Positions 24,601 to 37,310 of a stretch of 64,000 bases of DNA are shown here, one piece after another. Within the stretch, counting starts at the first letter, position 1; every line of letters starts with the position of its first letter. The DNA is taken from assembly GCA_905182995.1 (NCBI GenBank), contig CAJJDP010000148.1:146727-210726 (forward strand), read 5' to 3'. Under the pieces are notes generated by a model. That model searched no databases and was not told where the DNA came from. It worked only from the letters and a program-made list of their open reading frames with translations. Both the position numbers and the translations under genes were made by a program. The DNA is from Paramecium octaurelia (taxonomy: Eukaryota > Ciliophora > Oligohymenophorea > Peniculida > Parameciidae).

Positions 24601-27600
24601 TCATTATTACATAGTTTTGGATCTTCTTTTTTTGAGCAAAAAGCTAAATAAAATAACCTCGCAAACTATAATGATACTTAATTAGATTTCAAAAATATTT
24701 TCTTCCTTCTCATTTTTTAAATCAATTTAAAATTCAAGTTAGGATAGCGAATTTTTAACAGTCAAATTAAATGATTTGGTTTATTAATGATCAATTTTAA
24801 TCTTATATGAATCAACTTAATAAACTATATAATCTTAAGATTTATCATTTGGTACTACTATAAAGTGAGATTCGTTATATTTTAGAACCAATTAAAAATT
24901 AGTATATAGTGTATATAACTCATCTATAAGATTAACTTCGCTTAAATTATATATAGAAATTGTATTTTAGCGCTTCAAAATATTGTAACATGAAAGTATT
25001 AACACTTAATTATTTTACATAAAGAAAATTTCCTAATTTATTGTATTTTAAAAAACTCTCATCAATGCACTTCTTAAAATAGTCAAATTTTCTTTATTGA
25101 AGCTCAACTCAACTACTTAATTGTAAGATTCAGATAACATTATAAATACTTGGGCATAATATTAATTATAAAATAATGAGTTTATTTTATTATCTATTTG
25201 TTCCATGAATAATACTTAAAAGTAAGATTAGAAATTTTCAGGAGTATTAATAAATTCATTTAAAGTTGCATTTACTTAAAAATGCTATTGATTGAAAAAA
25301 TCATATATGATAATTTCAATTGTTTTATTTAAAGCAAGCTTTTAATAAATAGCAACAAAATTTGAATTATTTATTTAATTTACTTAGCAGAAATGGCAAT
25401 CTAATGAGTTTATTTTTATAAATGTATTATTTCGAATTTCATAGAAGGAAATTGAATGTTCGAAGCTAATTAAGCAATATTAATTTATTATTTAAATGCT
25501 GAGTATCAAGTTCTGATATTACTTGATCAATCTAAAATTAGCAATGTTCTCTAACTTAGACTTTAAATATAATTCAATGAAGTAATAGATTTCTTGTTAG
25601 TAATACACTATAAAATAAAGTCCTGAGTTCAACGTCATGAAATGAGATTTTTATTGTAGATCAAATGTTTTAAAATATTATGAAGATCCGTATATATTAG
25701 AGATTGTTATTGATTAATTATTTTCATTAACGCAAATGGCCTAATCAACATTTTCGCATTTTAACCTATTAATGTAATCAACTTAAATTATAGGAAATAT
25801 TAACTCATATGTATTTGTGATAATAGTTTCTATGGGTCCAAAAGCAAATCTTCTTGGATCAAATAAAATAAATTGCTATAATGAATGATATTTTAATTGC
25901 AAAACTTTAGTGGAAGTAGATTTTAGTTACTGGAATCTATTGGTTAGATTTAATTAAATATAGTTTAATTGAGATTGAGTTTAATCAAATTTATAAAAGA
26001 GAAGAAGAGGTACCTTTATATTTTTAATAGGCTCGGCAAATTCATTTATTCTACATTTTACAGATGTGTGTAAAAATGTTGATTTTTTCAGTTATTGCTA
26101 TTGATAGAAAAATATTTCATTAAAATCTGTCAGAAAGAAAGTAAAATTGTCGACTTTGATAATATCAATCAAATTGTTCTTATAAAATTATTAGAGGCTA
26201 TATATAAAAAGTACTGAATTATTTTCTTAATCAAAAGCTGCAATTACAAGATAGAAAGTATTTACTCTAAATTTCAATGGGTAAGCGTAATTCAATTTTT
26301 CATTTNAAATACTTGGGCATAATATTAATTATAAAATAATGAGTTTATTTTATTATCTATTTGTTCCATGAATAATACTTAAAAGTAAGATTAGAAATTT
26401 TCAGGAGTATTAATAAATTCATTTAAAGTTGCATTTACTTAAAAATGCTATTGATTGAAAAAATCATATATGATAATTTCAATTGTTTTATTTAAAGCAA
26501 GCTTTTAATAAATAGCAACAAAATTTGAATTATTTATTTAATTTACTTAGCAGAAATGGCAATCTAATGAGTTTATTTTTATAAATGTATTATTTCGAAT
26601 TTCATAGAAGGAAATTGAATGTTCGAAGCTAATTAAGCAATATTAATTTATTATTTAAATGCTGAGTATCAAGTTCTGATATTACTTGATCAATCTAAAA
26701 TTAGCAATGTTCTCTAACTTAGACTTTAAATATAATTCAATGAAGTAATAGATTTCTTGTTAGTAATACACTATAAAATAAAGTCCTGAGTTCAACGTCA
26801 TGAAATGAGATTTTTATTGTAGATCAAATGTTTTAAAATATTATGAAGATCCGTATATATTAGAGATTGTTATTGATTAATTATTTTCATTAACGCAAAT
26901 GGCCTAATCAACATTTTCGCATTTTAACCTATTAATGTAATCAACTTAAATTATAGGAAATATTAACTCATATGTATTTGTGATAATAGTTTCTATGGGT
27001 CCAAAAGCAAATCTTCTTGGATCAAATAAAATAAATTGCTATAATGAATGATATTTTAATTGCAAAACTTTAGTGGAAGTAGATTTTAGTTACTGGAATC
27101 TATTGGTTAGATTTAATTAAATATAGTTTAATTGAGATTGAGTTTAATCAAATTTATAAAAGAGAAGAAGAGGTACCTTTATATTTTTAATAGGCTCGGC
27201 AAATTCATTTATTCTACATTTTACAGATGTGTGTAAAAATGTTGATTTTTTCAGTTATTGCTATTGATAGAAAAATATTTCATTAAAATCTGTCAGAAAG
27301 AAAGTAAAATTGTCGACTTTGATAATATCAATCAAATTGTTCTTATAAAATTATTAGAGGCTATATATAAAAAGTACTGAATTATTTTCTTAATCAAAAG
27401 CTGCAATTACAAGATAGAAAGTATTTACTCTAAATTTCAATGGGTAAGCGTAATTCAATTTTTCATTTTGTACCAATGTTATGGGAATCAATTGGAAATT
27501 AACATACAAATAACTAGTTGCAATAATTCCATCTCCTATAGTTTATATCATCACAAATGAATTATTACCTTTATATTATTAATTGAAATAATGAACCGTT

Positions 27601-29537
27601 TAGTTCTAAAAACTAAAAGTATTTGTAAAATGTTCGCTTTTAAAATTGAAAACTTTATTTGAAAGGTCTACTTCTAAAAAGTCATAATAAAATAATTTCT
27701 CTTAAATGCATTACCCATCTGAATTTACTTTATAATTGTATTATTATATAGCCTAATAGTCTTTTTATAGCAAATAACTAACACAGGATTTTAAAACAAA
27801 TTAATATCCACGAGTTTGTTAAACGATATGAATAACTTCTTCTTTAAATTCGAAGATATTTTTCAAATATGGTCTTTTCAAATTAATTTTGAAAACCTTT
27901 CTCTTTTAAGTTTATAACAAAAACATGGCATTTTTAAATATAAAAATGTTTTCTTTTTTGATTTCTTCAAAATTTCCATAACTAAAATTTGTACCTGAGT
28001 TGCATTACATTAATATTATCTATAAATTGTTTTAGAGTTAAACAATTTTTATAAGTTATTGATTCGAAATCGAATTAAATTACCATAAATACTTGAATTT
28101 TGGATCATTTAAACAATCTTGAACAACATCATATTGTTATTCTTCACAATAAATGGCATCATTTTCTAAAAATTACATCTTTGATGATATATAATTGTCA
28201 TAGAATGAGTCTGGCTTTAATTAAAATGTAAATTCTTCTTCTTTAATCGGCATGTTGATATTTGCTAAAAATGATCTATTTGTTGAAAAATCATCTATTG
28301 TTATTTCCTGTTAAAGAAATTCAGTTTATTTAAATAAATTACTAGAAGCAAAATAAATATGGGTTTAATTTAAATAATCATTGCAATTATATAAGGGAGA
28401 ATAGTCATTTTTCTTAAACAAAATAAATTGATTATTTCGTTTACCTATAAAAAAAGGTTAAAATGAGATAGTTTGAATTGATTCTAATTAAACCTAGAAT
28501 ATAAAGGTCTCATCTTCTCTGGCAATGCATTCAAGATGTGATTCACTTAATAAGACAATAGAATTGTAAAACATTAGAATTTTTTTAGGTTTTAAGTATT
28601 ATGTAATTACTATCTTATTTATATCCATTCTTTAAATGCTACTTTTCTATTCATTATTTGATTGCAAAACAATAATTTGCCCAAAAGATTTAATTTCAAA
28701 ATCTAAAATTCTATTTTCAAAATTTAAATAATTAATCATGTTAGACCCTATAATATGTTAAATAATCTAATGATCAAATTGAAAAAAGTATTGATTATCA
28801 ACAAATATAATTTTCCTTAATATTAGTTCTTGAACAAAATTTGCTTTATTTGCCATCACTATAAAATGGGGGGTATCATGTTCTTGAAAATCAATCATTT
28901 GAATATCCCAATCCAAACAATTCAAAAATATACTTAAGAATTATTAATTTATTTCATTAAATAATACATCAAATTGGCATTCAATCTATTTTTAAAAATC
29001 AAAGGATTATACTATCTCAGTGGCTGATTAATTAATTTTGATGATGTTAATTTAATAATTCTCAACTTATTCACAAACAATAATGAACTTTTATTAAATT
29101 AGATAATAGGCATTAGTGATCTTGTCACAATTTTCAATATTAAAATTAAACGAATAGATTATTTCCATTTGAACATTATACTCCTTAGAATTAAAAATAC
29201 TTAACTTTAATTCTTTCATTTACAATAAATAAAGTTTTTCTCTTTGATAAATTTAAATTAATCTATAATCCTAAATGTTTGAGAAAACTAACATCTAATC
29301 ATCACCCTCTAATAATTCTTCATCAAAAGAAATAATTAATTCTAAGAGTTGTAGATTTTCTTTGAATACATAATCATTATTCTCTTTATTTTTCCAAATT
29401 ATAGGGAAGAATTACTTTTAACATTCTTAAATCTCGTTTTTATGGCAAAATATCTTTTATGAATCACAGCTCATTTCAGGCAACATTAGTAGTGTAAGAA
29501 AATAAGGAACGATAAATTAGAGAATAATCAATTTCAT
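24601..29537 (-). CDS. Large type I membrane protein, paralog of the 153-5453 gene (interrupted by assembly gap)
   Basis: The ATG at 29537 opens a signal peptide (MKLIILQFIVPYFLTLLM) followed by a Cys-containing segment and a long Ile/Asn/Phe-rich ectodomain. The C-terminus has one membrane span (LSIIIVCEVILFSFLL) and the basic tail KKRRSK before the TGA at 24601-24603. An N at 26306 is flanked by identical 1162-bp copies; the offset of 1163 bp is not a multiple of three, so the raw sequence is out of frame. With one copy removed the frame is continuous, about 1257 residues. The design, size and the motif FLSIFLNCLDW mark it as a paralog of the first gene in the window. No known domain is seen. 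Confidence 0.72.
25144..26305. repeat. First copy of exact 1162-bp direct duplication flanking an N
   Basis: Bases 25144-26305 recur at 26307-27468 with one N between. Removing one copy restores the reading frame of the surrounding gene, which argues strongly that this is an unmerged contig overlap. Confidence 0.93.
26306..26306. other. Single N: unresolved contig join
   Basis: The second and last ambiguous base in the window, again exactly between two identical copies. Confidence 0.95.
26307..27468. repeat. Second copy of the 1162-bp duplication
   Basis: Identical to 25144-26305 at an offset of 1163 bp. Confidence 0.93.
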
Positions 29538-30234
29538 TTATTATTTTAAATATAAATAATCAACATCGTAATAAATTGTATATCTATTAATAATGATTTA
29601 TACTTTCAAAATATTTAAGTATTATTACATAATTGAATTTCCCTATTAAATGTATTTGCTTTCAATAATTTTAATTTTAATCAAAGAAGGATATACTTTG
29701 TATATAATTTTTATTAAATAATTCAGTATTTCTGTTTATTGTTAGAAATTAACTTTATTTTGAACTCTACCTGATTGTGAAAAATAAGTTATAAACAATA
29801 ATGTCTAAGTTGCATTTTTTATAGAAAATTTTAATTAAAAAAAAATAAATATGAAATTCCTTAGGGATATTAAATTAAATTTATAGTAAATTTGGTTAAC
29901 AATATGAATCTTAAAATTAAAGTGATTTAATTTACAACTTATTCAATTTGGATGGTAAAATTCCAATAAATAATAAATTACAATATGCTATAAACATTTA
30001 ATCATTACTAAACAAAGGAAAACTAATAAACTACTGAAATTTTCAAAAAATTGAAATTTAATAATAAATATGTATATTTATAATTAAAAATAGTTCGTTC
30101 TATGGGCATTTTAAATTTTCCAAACCTAAATAATTGAAAACATAATTCCCCAACAATCTATATTAATTTAGAATAAAATTGACAAAAGAAATGAAAATTA
30201 TTTAAAAACTAATTTTTAATCTCTCAATAAAATC
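29538..30234. other. Intergenic, nothing recognised
   Basis: About 700 bp of very AT-rich sequence between the start of the large membrane-protein gene and the stop of the secreted-protein gene, both on the minus strand. It should contain the promoter of the former. No coding-like frame is seen. Confidence 0.55.
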
Positions 30235-31552
30235 TCAAGCACAAACAGTTGTCCAGGTCTTGTAAGCCAAAATACATTATGCTCTCTTTTTGTCACTTTA
30301 TGCTAGATTATAGTTAACGTGAGCTATAAAATAATTTTATCCTTTTCCATTAGATGGAAGAGTAGATGGCGTATAAGTTCCTGTATGTGTACATATTCTT
30401 GAAGCAAGAGTACAAGTAAAGGAAACAAGAGTGTCTGTGATAGTTTAGGTGTCATCACTAATTGAATATAATCTAAGTTAAGTTTAATCGATAGTTAGAG
30501 TGGTATCTGACCAATAATAGGTAAATTTAAGCGAAACAAATAAATTATCATAGTTATCTTCTTTGCTTACATATGCTACAGTGCTTCCTAGAAATGGACG
30601 AATACAAACAACATCAGTATAAGCTTTAATAATTCCAAATTGTTCTGGTGCATATGAATAAACCATCACATAGCCTTTATCAGCATAGTTATAGCCACTC
30701 CAATCAATGGTCAAAGTGTGCAATTGACCTGACATCTTGAGAGAGTTTCTAAAATAAGGAATGATGGCAAAGTTGATAAAATAATAGTTGGTTTGATAAT
30801 AATTGGGTTAAAATGTCGTCATTCTAGTTAGAGCAACAAGTGCTAAACTCCAAATCTAAGGCAGAATAGCACTTCTTAAAGCAAGGGTAGACCTATGTAT
30901 GACGGTCCAGTCCCTGAGTAATTATAGGGATTGGTAGACTGTTCTCTCTAAGTAGAAGGGGTGAGATCTTGATTACTAAAGTAGAACATCTCGAGTTGCT
31001 GGTTCTAAATATTTATTTAAGATGGCAAGAAGTTTGCTTTGAAAATTGTCCTCACTTGTTTCCTAAGAAACTAACCAAGGGTTGATTGTATACAATTTAA
31101 ACATTTCTTTGACACTGGTAGCAACATTCAAAGATGCCATAGGAATTGGAGTGGCATCATTGGTTGAATCGACAGACCCATCAAAATTCATGGTGAATCT
31201 TACGAAGGCATAATTCAGTTTTCCAAGATTCTTATCACAGCAAACATTATCATATTAAAGACTAAATGTCTCCAAGGAATCACATTCTGTATTTGCACCG
31301 CCAGTTTATAATGATCCTCCTGTTCGACAGGCTGCTACTTCATCAATAAGATAGCAAGGTAAGGTTACACAAGCAGGAGTAGCGAGAGTGCTAATTTAAT
31401 ACTGTCACAATTTACCTATCCCAAAAGCACCAGCCTTTACCAGCAAGCTCATCAGCCCCACAAGTTACCGATGTTAATGCTGAACATAAATTTTATCCGA
31501 CATATGTTTAGGCATACGTAGTTATTAAGAAGACAAAAATTAATGAGATCAT
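30235..31552 (-). CDS. Secreted Cys-containing protein, tandem paralog A
   Basis: The product is 430 residues with one 25-nt intron (31391-31415). A signal peptide (MISLIFVFLITTYAQ) precedes a Cys-rich N-terminal third (VTCGADELAGKGWCFWD, ACVTLPCYLIDEVAACR). A helical middle follows and then a beta-rich C-terminal half. Phrases HPFYLERTVYQSLQLLRD and YYQTNYYFINFA are matched in the neighbouring gene at 31565 (HPFYLEKCLFQTLQNLRD, HYQTNYYFLNFA), so the two are tandem duplicates. There is no TM anchor at the C-terminus, so secretion or lumenal location is inferred. I do not recognise the family. Confidence 0.8.
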
Positions 31553-31564
31553 AATTTTATTAAT

Positions 31565-32653
31565 TCATTTCTATATATAAAAAATAAATTAAGAATCTGT
31601 TAAAGGTGACGGGAGGGTGAATTTACAAGTTCTTTCTACATCATCGCATATTGTTGATGTTATTGAAGAGGAAATTGTATGAGGAACCTATGATTTATCA
31701 TTGATGAAGTGTAATTGTCTTGGAGTATTAGCCATGGTTCCTGATGTTTGGGTGTAGACTATTTCCATATTTTCAATATTAACAAAAGTGGATCCATCTG
31801 AAGCAATTACATTCACATAAACAACATCTGTTAAAGCATCATTTATGCCAAAGAATTTCGGAGTGTAAGATATTGCCTACACGAAACCATTCCTTTCATA
31901 TTTGACCCAAGTCAAAGAAGTGGTGTGGTCTTGTCCCTCAATAGAAATATATAATCTGGAGAATGTTGTTTAAGCAAAATTCAAAAAGTAGTAGTTTGTT
32001 TGATAATGCTTGCTGTAAGTGGCCATCTTCTTCTAATACACCTATGCAACACCCCAGAACTTTGTTAATGTATTTTATTTTTCAGCGGTACTTAAAGTAG
32101 TGGTGTCATCTCTTAAATTTTGCAAGGTTTAGAATAAGCACTTCTCCAAATAAAAGGGGTGCACTGTAATATTAAGAAAGGCACTCTCATATTCTTTATA
32201 TAAATCCAATATATCTTATAATTCTTTATTTTGAGCCATTTGAATATTCACAGTCAGAATTTGATAGAGAAAGTTCATTTGTGGCTTGGCAATCTTTAAC
32301 TAAGCCACTGTCAACCCAGAAATTGAGTATGTTGGATACCCAGTAGTCATTTTTGGGTATCTAACATAATTAAAGTCTACAGTATTGCTTGTCCCACACA
32401 CATTCTTATATTCAATGCTCACCAAATCCAGAGGCACACATAGATTCTAATATTTCCCATTCGCTCGACAAGCCCCTATCTCATCAACCCTGTAGCAATC
32501 TTAAGCTTAAGTGTAAAGTCCACAAGACCCCCCATTCCATTTACAATACCCAGAGTTTAAGCAATCGCTTTCTGAAGTATAAACGTTACATTCTTCTGTT
32601 CCAGGAGTCGTCGCACTATAAACATAGCCTACTAAAAGCAAAATCAATATCAT
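31565..32653 (-). CDS. Secreted Cys-containing protein, tandem paralog B
   Basis: The product is 362 residues in one exon. The N-terminus is MILILLLVGYVYSATTPG, a signal peptide. A Cys-rich block follows (ECNVYTSESDCLNSGYCKW, CGLYTQAQDCYRVDEIGACR), then HPFYLEKCLFQTLQNLRD, HYQTNYYFLNFA and a Ser/Thr-rich end. Its stop lies only 12 bp upstream of the start of paralog A on the same strand, a head-to-tail pair. B lacks the intron that A has, and A is longer after the shared region. Function is unknown; the N-terminal spacing C-x7-C-x5-C loosely recalls small adhesive or lectin-like modules. Confidence 0.8.
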
Positions 32654-33497
32654 AAAGAAATTATATTTATAAATTCAAGGTTTGTTATTCAGACAGCTTG
32701 AGCATGCCCATACTCGTTGAGACTATTAAAATAAAAATCAATTTGAACTACACCTCCAACTTGTATTAAATGCACAATATTTAATACTGCCCCTATTAAC
32801 AATTTGTTGATTTCTATTAATAGATACATTTTGTAAGTAATTTTTGCCTTTTTATATACTTTTTAATTGAATATACTTAGAAAAGAAAATATAATATAGA
32901 TCCCCTAGTCAAAAAGCATCGAATGCACAAAAACTCACATCCTTCTAATCTATAATTTGATATCAATTTTTAGTATTAATACTATTCTAGAATAATTAGT
33001 CTTTTTCTAATTTTTTATTCTTTAGAATATGTTATCTAATTTATAATGTTTCTTTTGTAGATATAAAATAGTAATAATATCTATTAAAGCGAACTAAAAA
33101 TATCAACATTATGCATTCTCCCTTATGAATAACCTAAAATATTAATCTAAATTACTATAATAGATTTGACTGCATTTTCTAAGCTATTCAAAATCTTTAC
33201 CAAGTTAAGCATGTACATAAATAGTTTATAGTTTTAACTTACAATTTATATTGAATCCATATTATTCACAAAATTAAGTGGGCATTCAATTGGTATTCTA
33301 TATTCACATCACATTTAAACAAATAGGTTTTCCTTTGTATTCAATGAAAATAAATCTATAATCAAAGCTATTGTAAATTGGACATAATTTTAAAGTAATT
33401 TGATCTTCTTAATTTTTGGCTTCTCTTGTAGAATTTATCATTTATAGAAGTGTATTAGATAAAACAATAATTAACATAATCAACATAAAGGTAAAAT
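32654..33497. other. Spacer with a possible degenerate minus-strand gene
   Basis: From an ATG at 33486 the minus strand reads a signal-peptide-like start (MLIMLIIVLSNTLLQMIN) and about 55 plausible codons, then a TGA. In the next frame the sequence continues coding-like (CEYRIPIECPLNFVNN) for a long open stretch. This may be a decayed secreted-protein gene or a gene with an unplaced intron; equally the open stretch may be chance. I do not call it as a CDS. Confidence 0.35.
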
Positions 33498-35868
33498 TCA
33501 TTTAACTATATTTTCAAATTGGTTGCTCGGAAAGTTGTTCTATCGAATTTTGTTGAGATTAAATCTTTTTTTGGTAGTTGAATTTGTAATTTGTGATCCA
33601 GCCTAAGATTACTAAGATGGCAATCTTGGAGACCAAAACTAAGAATGTTAATGAGGTTTTTCGGGAGATTTCATTTATGATAAGAGAATGCTTCTACCCA
33701 TATCCTAAAGCGGCAATTCAGAAGCAGATACTCCCCTCTTTCTATCGTCGGTTTGATTCTTTGGTCTAGTAATACTAACAGTCAGCCTTGTGTATCGATC
33801 TTGACTAACACAAATAAATAGAATGTAATACATTGTAGACTAAACATCATTATCGGCAAGGTTAAAGATTTATTAGACATTGCCAATAGAGAATTGCCTC
33901 TACTTTGAAAATGGTTTTTTCCATTCAGATTGTCGAACTTGTTCTATGAATCCATTAATGGTTTGTCTTTGATTTAAGGAAGATTGCTAAGAATTGGTAG
34001 GATTGTTATCAGTTGGAACAGTATCCCTTTATTATTTCTCTAATTGAACTCTGCATCTTTAGCATCCCTTCATGTAACCTAATCTGTATTATTCATGGGC
34101 CTTCTTTAGGTTTTTCTCCACTTGAACTCCCTTTTCGTAAACCTTTCCTCTCATGTAATAGGTAATAGTCCAATCCTTATTATTTTCTTCAATTTGATCA
34201 AGCAAGGAGAAGAAATCATCAATCGCCAATTCATTTTTAGCTAAGGCTTAAAATCTCAAACTGAGCAACTTCTAAGCACATTTGAGATCCCCCTTCAAAC
34301 ATCCCTATTCAAAAATCAAATCAGCCATCACTTAATTCGATTCAACCTCATCTTGTAATCCCTATTGCAGCAGTAATCCTAAATCATAAAAGGCAGGTAG
34401 ATAATCCTGATTTTTGGCCTGATTCAAAAGTGGTTATATTAATTAGCTTCTATTCTAAAAGGTTTAAATTAATAACTTACTTTGTATAGTGGTTATTTGC
34501 ACATGGTTTGATAAAGAAGAGCCAACTTGTGCATCGCTTGAGTAGAATTCTTATTTTTGGCCTACTTGTAATAGAATTCAGCATTTGAGTAATCCTTCTC
34601 TAAGGTATCTAATGAATTATTATTAATATTCTACATTCCTATAATTGAAGACCATTGCTGTAAAGATCTCCCAAATAGATCATGGATTACAAGTGGTCTA
34701 ATTCTGCAGCCCTTTTAAGGAGAGTCAAGGCAAAATTGCAATCATAATTCCGATTATATGCATCACTGCTGGCTATGGTGTGATTGCTTTCCTTATCAGA
34801 GAACTTGTCAAATACTTTTCCTTCCTTAAATAATTAATGCCATAAAATACCAAAACCAATTTGGATGTGTGATACAAACTGAATGTGTTTCTTTAATCTG
34901 CACTCTTTTTAAAGTAACTGAAAGCCTAGAATTTTCTAATAATTTGAATGTACCTAATCATAATCTTTTGGGCCTGTAATTCCTTCTAAACAAATTTATC
35001 CCATTATTGCTTATGCTGTTGCATTACTTTCCTCTGCCAATTTGGTGTACAATTGCAGAGCTGCTATTTAGTCCTTCTCTCTGCCAAGTCCTGCAAATAA
35101 TTCATGGGCATTTCTTAATCTATGATCAACTTGAGGGGGTGGGGACTTTGAAGTCTAAAGAGAGGCAGCTTAATATTTTTGCGAGAGCCTTTGTGAGGTC
35201 TATTTAAAATCAAACCTCTGGATCAAAGTATCCAACCATTGATCCAAAAACTATGAAATTTCAGAAGATATAGTTTCCTTATTTATAGGTATAGTTCTAT
35301 TTTCTAGAGTTGGTAATTATTCCCAAAAGAAACCCAATTAATCCAATTATCTGATATATTTATCGTATTGTTTAAATGAGGCATCTTTGCCGCATAATTG
35401 AACTTTATCAACCTACTAACAAGCCTCGAAGGCCTCTTAAATTGTACGTATCGTATCTCTTGCTAAATAGTGCAATTGTTAATTGATTTTAATACTAACC
35501 TTGTATTATTGTGTGCTGTAACTTTTCAGGATTTGAGACATTTTAGTGAAAACCTAATTAGAAAAGGCCTTTCTAGGTTAATCAATATTGGAACTCATTG
35601 AGACCTATGACTTCATGTCAGCTAAAATATATATTTCATTCTACATATCTATTAATGAGCAATGACGTATTTGAACCCATCGTAGAATTGCTAATCTCCC
35701 TCAATTGGCTGCTATCAATAACAACAAACATACCTAGTTTGAGTTCGACATTAAAAGTTGCACTTGTTCTATAATCTTTTGCAGTAACTTGTCTTTATGC
35801 AGAAGCATTTTCTCATCCCCAATTTCCGTAGATAACCGAGAAGAATGAATAAATTGTTATTAATTCAT
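33498..35868 (-). CDS. Sel1-like (SLR/TPR) repeat protein
   Basis: The product is about 739 residues from seven or more exons. Introns lie at 35712-35733, 35622-35644, 34926-34953, 34825-34850, 34609-34634 and 34455-34480, all 22-28 nt. A further optional 27-nt intron is possible near 33820. The N-terminal half is helical (KLLQKIIEQVQLLMSNSN). The C-terminal half carries Sel1-type repeats of the form A-x2-YFKKSAD, ALTLLKRAAELDHLQSM-x2-LGDLYSNG, AEFYYKQAK, KAHEQYRLGYMKG. Such repeats form a superhelix that scaffolds signalling or ER-quality-control complexes. There is no signal peptide, so it is probably cytosolic. It ends in a Ser/Gln/Pro-rich basic tail. The start at 35868 overlaps the end of the next gene upstream by one base pair of codons. 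Confidence 0.82.
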
Positions 35869-36235
35869 ATTTTAACTTTTTTTTTATAATAGTCCAAATA
35901 TTTGATTTTCTTTTCTGATTGCGTATTACACAATCTAAAATTCTACCAGTACTCCTCTAATTTTACTTCAAGTCCAACTTTACCTATTTACCCAAGTCAT
36001 CCCTAGCATCCTCTTTTATTATAATCACCTATTGTAGTGGATCTCCTATTTGATTGAATATCTATTGACAGTAGTACTTATTATACACATCATTTAAAAT
36101 ATATCGCAAATCTATCCCAAAAATAGGTTTAGTGTAATTAATCTTCTGGTAATTTATTTTATCGCCAACTGTGAAGAATCAAATTTTATTAATTATGATA
36201 ACTGAACCAAATGATATTCGCATATCGTTAACCAT
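35865..36235 (-). CDS. Small protein, unknown function
   Basis: The product is about 103 residues if two introns are removed: a 39-nt one just after MVNDMRISF and a 20-nt one near the 3' end. The middle exon is convincingly coding (YTKPIFGIDLRYILNDVYN, VIIIKEDARDDLGKQVKL). Its TGA (35865-35867) overlaps the ATG of the Sel1 gene (35866-35868). Without the second intron the frame would run about 50 bp into that gene. The 39-nt intron is long for this genome, so the start is the weakest part. I do not recognise the family. Confidence 0.55.
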
Positions 36236-37310
36236 TAATGAATATGTTAAATTATTTTAGTGGTTTATTGAATATTATTTTTTGTATAAAATTAACTACT
36301 AAATTTGAATCATAACAGCAAAATTCTAGAGTATATTGTGGTTAGTTGTAATTTATTTATTCTACTTTAAGTGTCTATTCCTCCAAAGGGAAGAAAAAAT
36401 TAATGTAATATTTCAAAAAAAAACATAGTTTTCCAATTTAAAATAACTTGTATTTTTGATGTATCATTTAATAACTATAAAATATATATAAGCATCTTAG
36501 GTTTAAGATGTAAAATAAGAGGAAGATCTCTTAAATATATACAATTTTCAAAGAGATTTTTACTTCTTTTAATACATTTTTAAGACAGGAATATTATGAA
36601 GCGAGTAATTCTACTAAAGAATACTTCTTAGGATTATCATAAATAATCTATCGAGTTTTTTTGTGGATAATTACAACTGTTTGATGTTGAATTTTGACAA
36701 AATTAAACTGAAGAAAAAACTAAAAAAAAATGAATAATTGAAAATTTAATATAGTATTACTCATACTCATAATTTAAATTACATTTTCAGTCTATCAAAC
36801 ATAAAGTTATCTTAAATTAAAAAAAAAATATTCCTAGAATGTGCTCATACTTTAAAATCTATTATTGATGATTCTCTCTTATAGGATGATAATTAAATTT
36901 ATTAGATTCTTAGACATTGAATTATATTTTCGAATTTTTCAATTACAAAACGCTATTGGGATGAGTGTATATTAATAATTAATCATCATTATTCAATTAT
37001 GTACTTATATCTGATTGTTAATAACATTATTACAAACACTGCAATTGAATAATTGAGAGGAACCATTAGCATTCATATAACTAGATTATAATTTTATTAA
37101 CTAATATTATATTATGTATATACAATCAATAAATAATTCAAATAATTCATTATTATATTAAATAGGTCTTGTTATAACAAATAAATAAAAAGTAATCATA
37201 ATGAGATAGGTGATTCCTCTCTCTCTTTTCATTCATTTATATAATCTTATAACCTCTCAATACTATTACGTATGTAAAATTAATGATATATTTTAATTAT
37301 TATATTATTA
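36236..37310. other. Long AT-rich spacer with fragmentary ORFs
   Basis: More than 1 kb between divergent genes. A 58-codon plus-strand ORF at 36508-36684 (MQNKRKISQIYTIFKEIF...) has coding-like composition, and neighbouring frames continue for short stretches up to about 36930. No consistent intron solution joins them. It is best read as noncoding sequence or remains of a gene. Confidence 0.4.

Noticed and set aside
32389-32655. Plus-strand ORF of 88 codons (MSHTHSYIQ...)
   Set aside because: It is antisense to the signal peptide and Cys-rich region of secreted paralog B, which has the stronger coding evidence.
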